DNA of 64,000 nt. Source: Trichuris trichiura. Its lineage: Eukaryota; Nematoda; Enoplea; Trichinellida; Trichuridae. The DNA lies in assembly GCA_037903355.1 (NCBI GenBank), contig JBAJFE010000037.1:620001-684000 (forward strand), read 5' to 3'. The position numbers and the translations under genes are program-made. Below, one piece after another: positions 25,463 to 35,800 of this stretch; positions within the stretch are counted from its first letter, which is position 1; each line of letters begins with the position of its first letter. Under the pieces are notes generated by a model. It saw nothing but the letters and a program-made list of their open reading frames with translations, was not told the origin of the DNA and searched no databases.

Positions 25463-27930
25463 ATGGTGAATACATGTCCTTCCGGCGAGCCGTCCATTAG
25501 CAAAAAGTAATAGTTACTTGAATGTTCACATAATCACAGTAATAATATGCGACTACTTTTGGTGTGTTGAACTCTGTTTTTATCATCCGCTTAACTATTT
25601 AACTGTATTGGTGTTTAATAAGTGTGCGTTCATGAATAATTTTTGCAGTGCGCTGAAACGCCAGCTTAAGCAAGAAAAGAAATTAAAAGAAAAAGAAGAG
25701 AGAGGATCTTCTTCCGGCGCGGATGCAAAAGTTGCAAATGCCAAGGCAATCAGGAGTACCGCCGTTTCGGAAGACACTTTGGATCCGAATGTAGGTGCTT
25801 TGCGGGCAGCCACGCCTATGTGACGTGTTCACTTATAGGAGTATTACAAGCTACGATCAGCAGCAGTAAAAGTACTGCGTGATTCAGGACGTCACCCGTA
25901 TCCGCATAAGTTTGACGTGTCGGTGTCCCTAACAGATTTTATTAGCACCTACAGCCACCTGAAGAATGAAGAAATCCTATCAGAGGTAGTTCGCATTGCC
26001 GGTGAGCACTCTACAATGTAAAAAAAGGTGGCAGTTTTTCTTCTGAATTCGTAATGATGAATTATTCTGCCATATGAGCACATAAGATTACAACAGAAGC
26101 CCGTACTTTTTCTGAAACATTGCATGACGGAAAAAGTTTTTGCGTTACGTACGAATATTTCTATACGCTTTCGTTGCAGGACGTGTACACTCCAAGCGTG
26201 AAGCAGGTCAAAAGTTAATATTCTACGATATACGCTCCGAAGGAAAGCGACTACAAGTAATGGCCAACGCGAAAAATTACGCAGCCGGCGAGGAGGAATT
26301 TTTGCGGATCAATGATAACATACGTAGAGGGGATATTCTTGGTTGCGTTGGATATCCGAGTCGAACAAAGAAGGGCGAGCTGAGCATTGTGCCTAGGGAA
26401 ATGCAGTTGCTTACTCCATGTTTGCACATGCTTCCCCATCTGCATTACGGCCTGAAGAATCAAGAGACTCGCTACCGTATGCGCTATCTTGACCTTATGA
26501 TCAACGATAATGTGCGACAGATTTTCGTTCGACGCGCGCAAATTATCAATTATTTGCGCAAGTATTTCGATGGATTGGGATTTCTGGAGGTCAGCGGTTT
26601 TGTCATCCTTCTACCGCTTGCCAGTTGCGATAAGTGTTTGCAGGTGGAAACGCCAATGATGAACATGATCGCAGGTGGCGCGACTGCGAAACCGTTCGTA
26701 ACTCATCACAACGAATTGGACAGAGATTTGTATATGCGCGTTGCGCCGGAGCTTTACCTTAAGATGTTGGTTGTCGGTGGTTTGGATCGAGTGTACGAAA
26801 TTGGAAGGTTGTTTCGCAACGAAAGCATTGACCTAACGCACAATCCTGAATTCACGTCGCTTGAATTCTACATGGCCTACGCGGATTACCACGATTTGAT
26901 GAAAATGACCGAAGAATTTTTACCCGGTAAACGCTGGTTGTATTTTACTAGCATGTTGCGTCGAAAGTCCAACTGCAGGTTTGGTCAAGTATCTTTTTGG
27001 CTCGCTGAAAATAGAATATCACATCAATGGTCCCGACGCCCAACCCGTAGTCATTGATTTCACTCCACCGTTTCGCAAGGTCAGCGTTTATGAATGTTTG
27101 AAGGAGAAACTTGGCGTCAATTTACCTCCACCGGAAGCGTTGCAAACAGAAGGTTACTGCAGGTTACTTAATCTTAACTTGCTAATCGTTTTTTTTCTAC
27201 TATGAAGAAGCTCGAAAATTTTTTGACGACCAATGCCTTAAGCACGACGTCGAATGTCCACCGCCAAGAACCACTGCCCGCTTACTAGACAAGGTAACGT
27301 TGGCAAGAAAGCAAGTCAAGTTTAAGTAACACTTCCGTTTGCAGTTAATAGGCGATTTGATCGAAGTTGACTGCGTCAATCCTACCTTCCTGATGGACCA
27401 CCCGGAAATAATGTGTCCTTTAGCAAAATGGTGTGACGAACCTGCTTATTACCGTAATCTAAGTTGAAAAGTACAAATGATTCGCAGGAACCGTAATGTA
27501 CCAGGCCTTACTGAGCGTTTTGAACTTTTCGTCGCTTGCCGCGAGTACGTCAACGCTTACACGGAGCTTAACGATCCCGCTGTCCAAAGGGAGCACTTTG
27601 AACAGCAGGCAAAGGTAGGTTTTGCCTGTTGCTAACTTGTAGCGAAGGAGATGCTTGCAGAACAAAGCTGCCGGAGACGACGAAGCGCAGTTAATTGACG
27701 AAAACTATTGTACAGCTCTTGAATATGGGCTTCCTCCTACCGCCGGTTACGGGCTTGGCATTGATCGGTTGACCATGTTGCTAACGGATAGAAATAATAT
27801 AAAGGTGGGATAGGCATCATTGGTGCGCAATGCGCGAACAGTGACTAAATTGTAGGAAGTTCTGCTGTTCCCCGCAATGAAGCCGGACGACAATGTTGAC
27901 AAGGTTACCTTGAATGGAGTCGAAAACTGA
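25463..27930 (+). CDS. kars-1: Lysyl-tRNA synthetase, class II
   Basis: Charges tRNA-Lys with lysine using ATP. Eleven exons: 25463-25506, 25649-25790, 25839-26001, 26180-26589, 26644-26926, 26979-27152, 27208-27293, 27345-27430, 27488-27614, 27661-27804, 27856-27930 (TGA); 577 aa, the usual metazoan length. The start is the ATG of [13 protein letters not shown]; the spliced product continues [20 protein letters not shown], the basic N-terminal tRNA-binding helix of animal LysRS. OB-fold anticodon-binding domain follows ([20 protein letters not shown]). Class II motif 1 ([21 protein letters not shown] region), motif 2 ([10 protein letters not shown]...[10 protein letters not shown]) and motif 3 ([13 protein letters not shown]) are intact. 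I saw no alternative first exon for a mitochondrial form. Convergent with CWC15, stops 123 bases apart; AATAAA near 28012. Confidence 0.97.
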
Positions 27931-28052
27931 AGCAGCATTTTTATACGCTTGGTTTAAGCCGTTTGCTCGACGCTAACATGCGGCGCGCACATTCCACCAT
28001 TGTTCGAAAGCAATAAAACCGAATAAGCAAACTGATAAGCGTTGTCTTCAGG

Positions 28053-28933
28053 CTATTTTATGTATTTTTCCATGAACTTTTTGTGAAATTCCGACCGAAG
28101 CGCGTCGTTGATAAAAGTGGGTTCGCTTTTCTTTTCGCTAATTCCCTTGGCGCAATTTTTGAATACGACGTCGTCATCCCACCTGCGTAACGAAACAATA
28201 CGTCATTTTGGAATGATAAAGATTAGCTAAGTCGATCACCTCCGTTGAACTTTGAAGTCCTGTTTGGTCGACGTTAGTAGCGGGTTTCCGTGGAGAATTT
28301 TGTCGACGCGTATCTGTTCCTCTTCGGCTTGTCGTTTAGCTTCCTGCAAATAGCGATGGCTTGGAAAAGAGTTTTGGAAAAATCTTGTTCAGACCTCGGC
28401 TGCCTTTTCGGCCTCTCGCTCAGCTTTGATGCGGGCAAGTTCGGCCAACAGTTCCGCCGTATCGTCTTCATCATCTTCGGTATCGTCTTCATCGTACGTT
28501 CGTTCGGGAGATTCGTCAGCGTCTCCGATGGCGGCAGCAGCGGCAGACTCATTCAGACTTTTCTTCTTCGTCAACGGAGGGCTATCAGCTAAAGTTATGC
28601 TAACTTTTAAAGGAAATAGAGCAAATTAGGCACGGCATACGAGCAGACGTGCGTCGCTTGCCGGCGGCTTCGCGTTCACGGTTTTCAAGCTCGTAAAGAA
28701 AGTCACGACTCTTTAACTCTTCCGCGCTTGCTTGGCCGGTTTGCCTGAATTCGATCGTCGCGAGCAATGGAAAGGGCGAAAAAAAGAAGATTCTTGACAG
28801 ACCTGTATTTTAGTTTTGTGTGCGATGGTAGATCACGGCTTGAATACTGCTTGGATAGTTTACTGAGATCGGCTTCGTTTTTACCGAAACCACCCTGAGC
28901 AGGCGTATAGGTCGCGCGATGCGCGGTGGTCAT
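28053..28933 (-). CDS. cwc-15: Spliceosome-associated protein CWC15 (Cwf15)
   Basis: Component of the Prp19-related (NTC) part of the catalytically active spliceosome; nuclear. Five exons: 28933-28803, 28744-28641, 28588-28395, 28343-28240, 28182-28053 (TAG); 220 aa, close to the human length. The N-terminus has the invariant [15 protein letters not shown] and [19 protein letters not shown] block. The middle is acidic ([19 protein letters not shown]), followed by a charged helix ([13 protein letters not shown]). The C-terminus has [15 protein letters not shown] and ends [11 protein letters not shown]. The arrangement fits the family throughout. Confidence 0.96.
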
Positions 28934-29050
28934 TGCCAAAAACAGAAAGATTACAATACTAAAGCTTTACAGTAGCTTTATGATTTGCAAGTACATAAGT
29001 TGATTACTGTATCCTTGACGAGCCATCCCTGGTTGAATTGTGTAGTTAAA

Positions 29051-30079
29051 ATGGAAAAGGACGCGGCTTCGACAACAATTCTGCTGGGCGATTTCGACGA
29101 TAATTATGAAAAAAGTGTTCACAAGGCGGACGAGTCGATTCGGCGAGGTTTGTGCAACTCGTTTTATTGGCCATTTTTAACTGTTGTCCGTTTGCAAAGG
29201 TTTCCTACGAAAAGTGCTCGGCCTATTGGCAGTTCAACTTACGTTTACAGCAACAATTGACGCCTGTTTTTTCTACTTTCCCGGTCTATCGGCTTTAGTG
29301 CGTAATTGGTGCGTCCGCGAACGATTAGACTGTGTGTTGTAAGGTTTCGTTCACTGCAGGCAATGGATGTTCAACGTTGGCGTGGTAGTTTCAATAATTT
29401 TGCTTATTGCCATGCACGCTTACCGTCGAAAGTATCCGCACAACTTTGTCCTAATGTTTTTCTGGGTAATTATTACCATGCTTACCAGTTGCAAAATAAT
29501 ATCTCAACCTGTTAAGACGTTGTCGCAAGCGTATACAACCGGTTGCATTGGTAAGAGTTGAAATTGCTAGCTGCATAAAAGGCGAATAAATATTTCAGTT
29601 TCCATGTACGAAGCTCCGGTCGTTATGGAGACGTTCTTTTTGACAGCTTGCGCCGTGGTTGGTCTTTTTGCTTTCACGTTGCAATCACGATATCCGGTGT
29701 CCATTCGGGGTTCATGGTAAGTCGACCAGATTCGTTGGAGCATATGATGATTAACAACTTGTCCCAATTGTAGTCTATTCGTTCTTCTGTGCGTTCTGCT
29801 GGTTGGCAACATCGTTCAGGTTTGTGAAGTGCTTTACACTTTTCAAATACGGAGTGTAATTTATTTTAGCTGTTTCTCCAACTGGCCAGCTTGGAGCTGT
29901 TTCTTGGTCTTGCCGGCGCTGCTCTGTTTTCTCTTTTCATCGTCTACGACTTGAATTTATTGATGCACAAACTGTCAGCGGAAGAATACATTGTAGCAAC
30001 GATCAACCTTTATCTGGACATTCTAAACTTGTTCGTCTCTCTTTTACGCATTATGCAACAATTACGCAGCAGTCAGTGA
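29051..30079 (+). CDS. TMBIM / Lifeguard family membrane protein (BAX-inhibitor-1-like)
   Basis: Polytopic membrane protein of the TMBIM family, linked to Ca2+ leak and cell-death control at ER or Golgi. Exons: 29051-29147, 29200-29308, 29360-29465, 29517-29550, 29599-29716, 29774-29819, 29870-30079 (TGA); 239 aa. After a short cytosolic N-terminus come [20 protein letters not shown] and about seven hydrophobic segments. The family signatures [12 protein letters not shown] and [18 protein letters not shown] are present near the C-terminus. A 51-base intron at 29466-29516 has no stop and keeps frame. It is called an intron because removing it gives a gap-free match to the family (LMFFW joined to [10 protein letters not shown]). 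Divergent from CWC15 with only about 120 bases between start codons, so a shared promoter is likely. Confidence 0.95.
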
Positions 30080-30155
30080 GAGATTCATTAAAGCATTTTA
30101 TCTCATGTTATAAGTAGGAGGCGCCTTCTCGGCAAAGTACATAATTTTAACGTGG

Positions 30156-30478
30156 TCAGCCGAAACGGAGAAGTACATTTTGGAAGTCTTCGTTTGGCCA
30201 ACGTTGCGCGCCTTCGGGAAATCGTTTGCCAAATCTAAGCAGAATATCCGACTTCTTCACGTCCGGCCAACTGTCGGAAACAGCACGTTTCGCTTCGATA
30301 GCATAGCCATTGCGCCACTGTTGAATTGCTAAAAGAAATTTTACACGCACTTCTTTCCGGTCAACATAACCCCCAAACCGTCGTTTCGATAGCCGCCGAA
30401 ATAGGGCGCTTGGCCAAAAGTTATCTCCAACAACAGTAGCATTAGAATAGCGGTCAACTGGAAGGCAACTTTAGCCAT
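30156..30478 (-). CDS. Candidate RFamide-type neuropeptide precursor (two LLRFG peptides)
   Basis: Two exons: 30478-30379 and 30328-30156 (TGA); 90 aa. The first exon is a signal peptide (MAKVAFQLTAILMLLLLEIT, cleavage near FGQ). A 50-base intron with GTTTGG donor and TTTTAG acceptor restores phase 1. The second exon contains EAKR, then a segment ending SDILLRFGKR, then a segment ending NVLLRFG immediately before the stop. The two segments align with each other (SWPDVKKSDILLRFG and RWPNEDFQNVLLRFG), as expected for repeated bioactive peptides. The Gly would donate the C-terminal amide and Lys-Arg the cleavage site. No precise match to a named FLP or NPF family is recognised. The donor choice is the weakest part of the model. 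Confidence 0.62.
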
Positions 30479-31062
30479 CGTTTATCAACGTTGAGGAGGA
30501 AGTTGAAGCAACGGTGAATGATACATGCGCGTAGCCGCTGCCCGCTTATATTCAACGTCGAGGGTACAACGGGAGATTTGTAAACTGCTTATAACAGGAT
30601 AAAAAGTGTTCCAGTCTCCAACGAAATTAAATCAACAACCCATCAGCCGATATTGTAAATCGCATCGACTGACAAAGTGACTGTGATACGTTGAACTCGG
30701 TGGTGCCCCCGTCTGATTGAATAAAGCATGAATCTGTCAAGGAAACCGCGATCGGCAATGCAGGTGAATACTGGACAAGTTTGTCAAATGGGGTTGCAAG
30801 AAGGCAAACTGACAATCTGCGTCGGCTTTAAATTCAATTACATCGAAACGTATCTGCGACGTAACAAGCAAATGTTCATTACATTTAAGAGACCATGTAA
30901 GGAGCTCTAGGAGCAAACAACAATTTCCACTGATTGTATACAGAACGTTGGCTCGCCAATTGAGAAAAAGGCGAGTGGACGAACATTGAAACTGTATGCG
31001 AAATTAATCATTCTGCCATTGAGCAACGTAAAATGAACTTAAACGCCTCCGCGAATATATAC
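30479..31062. other. Gap between peptide precursor and helical ORF
   Basis: About 580 bases. Open frames of about 60 codons on both strands (30627-30815, 30728-30910) have no supporting motifs. Nothing recognised. Confidence 0.45.
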
Positions 31063-31482
31063 CTACGGGTGCTTGTTGATGTTACAACGCCACGAAGTGA
31101 CGCAAAGCTCACGCACTTTGGCTCGGTTTTCGATGATCGCCTGATTGATCTTAGCCAAAATTGCCATCTTCATTGCCGACAGTTCGTTCACTTGTTCAGT
31201 CAAGGCGCCTATGCGAAGCATCAAAGGACGACTGCATTCCAAAGCATAGTGATGATCCGTGCACACGCGCAGTGCCGACGCCTCCCTTACCAAAGGTTGC
31301 AACTGGGCGGCAAGCAGGCTGCAACGCATATCCAATGCCCTATACTCGGCTTTGTAAAGCGTAATTGTCTCCACCACTTTGGTCATCAACGAAATGTATT
31401 CGTCCACTTCGGGAAACAATGAATCGGTTATGGAATTGTCGGCCATGGTGGCTTGCTCCTTTTGGCACTCGTCCTTTTCCAT
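31063..31482 (-). CDS. Unidentified small helical (coiled-coil-like) protein
   Basis: An uninterrupted 139-codon frame from ATG 31482 to the stop at 31063; a second in-frame ATG lies at 31446 (MADNSITDSLFPEVDEYISL). The sequence is Leu/Ala/Glu-rich with heptad-like spacing (ITLYKAEYRALDMRCSLLAA; LSAMKMAILAKINQAIIENR) and no signal peptide or membrane helix. Size and composition resemble small subunits of helical complexes such as BLOC-1 or BORC, but I do not recognise a family. A good donor (AAA|GTGCGTGAG) about 45 bases before the stop means the true 3' end might be spliced elsewhere. The frame also stays open upstream to about 31596, past an acceptor-like TTCAATAG. Confidence 0.42.
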   Translation of the reverse strand: MEKDECQKEQATMADNSITDSLFPEVDEYISLMTKVVETITLYKAEYRALDMRCSLLAAQLQPLVREASALRVCTDHHYALECSRPLMLRIGALTEQVNELSAMKMAILAKINQAIIENRAKVRELCVTSWRCNINKHP

Positions 31483-32834
31483 CGGCAAAAGTCTATTGAA
31501 CAAAACTAAAACATTGCAATCTGGAATTTCAACACGACAGAAAACGCATCCCGTTCCCCGATGCACAATCGTATTGGATAAATGGATTTGAAGCAAAATG
31601 CTTTAGCATTCAAGCATGAAATGTTCCCGAATCGGTCATTTTCGCTTTCTTTTTTTAGAATGCCCAAAAGGGACCAACGCGCCAAATGGGCGCCCGACAT
31701 CAAAATAAAAGAACTTACGTGAACAGTTTGGAATGGTCGGAGCAAATGAATTGCACGGAAAAACAACGAAAACGCAAAAAACAAACGCTTCAAGTGTACG
31801 CAAAAGACGCCATTTGGAGATAGTACCGCTACAGTAACTTGATTTGTTCAAAAAATTAGAGCAAGCAAGTTCGAACAGCTGCTAACTAGAAAATTTCGCA
31901 AACAGGGCAGTCGCGTCACCATTACACAGTTGGCAGTTGGCATACAAATTGTCGGACGCAAAAATGGGCACGCACACCTTTGCTATACGGAACAAATCAT
32001 CAGATGGACACCGATTAGATGCTTACCATTTAAAGAAAGAAAATTACTGCAGATATTATTGGATTTCTACTAAGATTTTTCTAGCGTTCAATTAAGATAA
32101 AAATATGCTAATATTTCAACAGGTTAAAATTGCGAATTATCAACAACTGCAAGTTCATTTAAGCTTTAGCCATTCTCTTGTTGTAAATGCAAATTAAGTT
32201 ACGCAAAAACAGCTTAAGTAGCAACGAAAGAATAACCCTGAATGAACGGATACATTTTCGGCTGTGCGGTATGATTAACAGGTTAGTAGTTTATGGTACT
32301 GTATTTTGCGTTGGCCAGTACCTATCATTCACCGTTGGTTCGCTGGCGCGTTCGGTTGTGTTTCTGAGTTCTCTGCGGACCTTCCCTCTCTCAGCCAAGT
32401 TTTATTGACAACTCTCGTATGAATTCACCGTCGGCCGATTCGCCTTGTCGTTTCAAGCTGTTTCGTTGAATCTCTTTTCGCGACCGCTTTAAAGCATCGG
32501 TATCGTACTTTAAATATTGCGTATTTTTCTCGCTTGTTCTGTAGATCGATGTAGACGAGTAGTATATTCGACCGTTTGAGTCTTAAGGCTTATTTCTAAA
32601 GCATCCGCGTATCATTTGCGGTATCTGTGCCTACATTTTTTCCATCCTTAGACGACCCCGCCTGTCAGTATTGTTTAGCTCGCCGATTCTGTAACCATAA
32701 CTTCCAACTTTGAGCATAAGTAGTTTATTTATTATATGTTATTTATGCTTCGCCGCTGTTATTCCCTTTTTAGCGCACCGTTGTAGCCAACTGACCAATG
32801 TTGTTGTTTTCTTTGCCTAGCATCGCCATCCAAC
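31483..32834. other. Upstream region of UBR5
   Basis: About 1.35 kb between the helical ORF and the UBR5 start codon. Likely holds the UBR5 promoter and 5' UTR. No gene supported. Confidence 0.45.
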
Positions 32835-35800
32835 ATGAATGACACAACGTTCACGCATTTTGTCGCCTATAAAGTTCCGGATATGGAGCAGCTGCTCGAA
32901 AAACGGTAAGATCAACGTTGCACATTGATTTATTTCATCCGTTTCCGTCTGCAGTCTCCACTGGGAAAGCGATCGGTTCGCTTGCAGCGAATACAACATT
33001 CCGGGCGTTTTAAAGGAAATACTGGGGCATCAGGTGATCGACTTTGCCGTTGGACCGTCGCATATCGCTTTTCTTACGGCGGTAAGTGGCTGGTGTTTTA
33101 CTAAAATTTTTATTCCCGTAAAGAGTATGGCAACGGTTGCGCAAACCCTTTGAACGATGTAGGATTTTACGCGTAAATGTACAAAGGGACAAATCACAGC
33201 TTATGTAGGCGTGGGACAGCGTTACGTAAAAGTAAAGCGCTCTCAAGTGAAGTTATTGGCAATCGGTGAGTTCTGTGATAGTTGATCAGATGCGTTACAT
33301 TGTCGAACCGTTGATCCTTGGTACGAACATGTCCGTCGTCGTCGATCAGCAACAAATGTCGATATTTACCTTGTTGCATGCCGGTAAGCACAAACTGTCC
33401 AGGATCGGTTAAACTTTGACGAACCAGAAAATCACCATCGTTACATACGAGCCTTTGGCTTTCCTCTCGCGAAATTTTTCCGTGGAACCATGGCTCGTTT
33501 TTCAAAGTTGCAAGATTGGAAGTTGCCTGATCATGGTATGCGTTGCTGCTTGGAATTGTCTGTTTATTCGTTAGTGGCACTTCGCTTACTCCCATTAGTC
33601 GCGACCTTCCGACGTGCAACGAAGACTGAGGACTTCGAGAAATGTATTCGTCCATTAGCGCGGGAGAGCAACGCGTAGCGTGCTCGAAGCGTAAGGCAAA
33701 AGCTTGACCAATGGCAGATAAGATTTCTTTTTCCGTACCTAAGGCACATTCAAACACGTAGCACTGACGTCCATGTTCAGCAGTTTTTGCAATGTAAGCT
33801 ATAAAATCGGTTGTGCTCTGATCGCCTCCGGAAGCGAACGATATGTCCGGCATAGTGTGGCAAAACAATTGTTGATCATTTTCCAAAGAGACAACGCGCA
33901 AATGCGCTGTGCTTATGAACAATCGTACATTTTGGCCACCAAAGCGTAGATTCGCATCGCCGGCAATAAAGCTGCTCAATTTTTTATCACCTCGTTTCGC
34001 CTTATTGGCTGATATCATGTTGGCAGCTATGCACACCTTTGAGATGCATTCTTTTGCCAGCGTAGAGCGTATGGTAAAATCCAGTTGCTTCATACTTGTC
34101 GCCACGCCGACGCAACCGATATAACGCAAGTCGTAACTTAGCTCGGCAGTTGCAGCGTTCGAATGCAGTGCATTCGTTGTCCCATCCATACTGTCGCTCT
34201 TTCTCCCGTTGCTTTGCCGATTGGAAAAGTGAGGACGCTTGTCTTCACTGGGCGATTTAAAATGCGCACAAAGCAATGGAGCAAAAGTTAAACCAAAAAA
34301 TGCTGCACTATATGTGCTCAAAGCGACCGTATCTAATTAATCGATAAGCATGTTTGATCAACGCGCTTGTTGAAGTAATGCCTTTCGCCCGTCGAATTGT
34401 GTCGTTTCATGATTTTGCTTTAGGCTGGCTATGTCGGCCGAGTACGTTACAAAGTCAGCGAGAAAAGTCGACAGACGCAGAAAAGCGCCGAACCTTCTTG
34501 GTAGGTTGCTTGTTCACCTATTTCTCTTGTCAGTTTATGTAAGAAAATTCCTCGCGACGGCTATCAACTTTTCGGGCCCCCAAACTGGTATTGCGTTTTT
34601 GTTTCGCTTGACGTTACGCGGCTGCTGCTAGTTTGCCGAAACATGTTGCCTATGCGTAAATACAAAGTCGACGCTCGCGAGAGTCTTGTGTTTTTTTTTC
34701 GTACAGTGTTTTGCATTACGTTCGTAAAGGGAATGAAACGTCACTGACCGCAATGCTTCGCCAAGCGTTTTAGTTTTACATTCGCTTCTAGTTTTGTCTG
34801 CCTTCATTTTTACAATTAGCTTGCGTGCAAAAGTTGCTATGCCAGCTAACCCCTTACTTATTCGGTTGTCGCCGCATTTTAGTTTGCTCTGTTTTGTGAA
34901 GTCTTAGCAGACCATTAGATTTTCATGTCCTTTGATTAGTAGTTGTTTATACGTCTGTATCGCTGTCTCTGCAAGGAATCTTCAAGCTAGCATTTTGAGG
35001 CGGCCCGAAAATCCCCGTCAATACGTAGCAAAACTTTTTGTTGTACCGTACAGGTCGTTTTCGGCTGGTTCATTTATTTGTCGGTGGTGACCGGAAGCTA
35101 CGATAAGAGCATATGTATAAAGTTGATAGTGCCTTTTTCCAGTTTTGTACGTCAATAGGAACTGCGCGTAATCGACGTGGGCTAAGTTTTCCTTTTGAGA
35201 GTCGCTAGGAAGCTTACGTCTCGTTTAGGCAGTTCGCTATTTTCTATCAAAGGCATAAATTTCCATTTTTTTGTCCACAGTAAGTCGGTTTATTTTCAAA
35301 TTTTAATGTCGCAGCTTTTCAAGTTGTCATTGTTAGTGCTGTAAGAAACCGGGAGCCTTTGTAAGGCTGTTATGTAAAAATATTCCGTTTCTTTTGTTCG
35401 TTCCAGCGCGCTTATCAGCCGACCACATACGTCATTTCTGTACTTCATGCTATAAGCCGCATATTTTTTACAGCAATGTAACTTCGCCGCATACCGCCCG
35501 GCTGACTCTTCGAGGCGGTGGGCCTCCTTGCCCATCTTCGGGTGGCGATTCGGGAAGTGGTGCACAGAACAAAAGTGGAAGTAGTCCGAGTAACCCGACC
35601 ACTGGTGGCAGTAACACTCCGAACAACAGCAATAACAATAACAATAACAACAATAATCCTCCCAGCAATGTGACAGGTCATGTATGTGTAACGGGTGCTC
35701 GAGCACCGAAGATTCGTCGCGTAATGCTGACGCGAGGAAGGGTCGGACGAAGTATGTTGGTCAGCTCGCGTCCCCTTATACCTGCTTCGTCAGTACCAGA

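Noticed and set aside
33164..33267. A candidate UBR5 exon after a TGTAG acceptor that would overlap the Shc coding sequence antisense.
   Set aside because: Its phase does not join to the next exon (35474), whereas 34424-34500 joins both neighbours in phase and matches the conserved segment of UBR5 ([10 protein letters not shown]).
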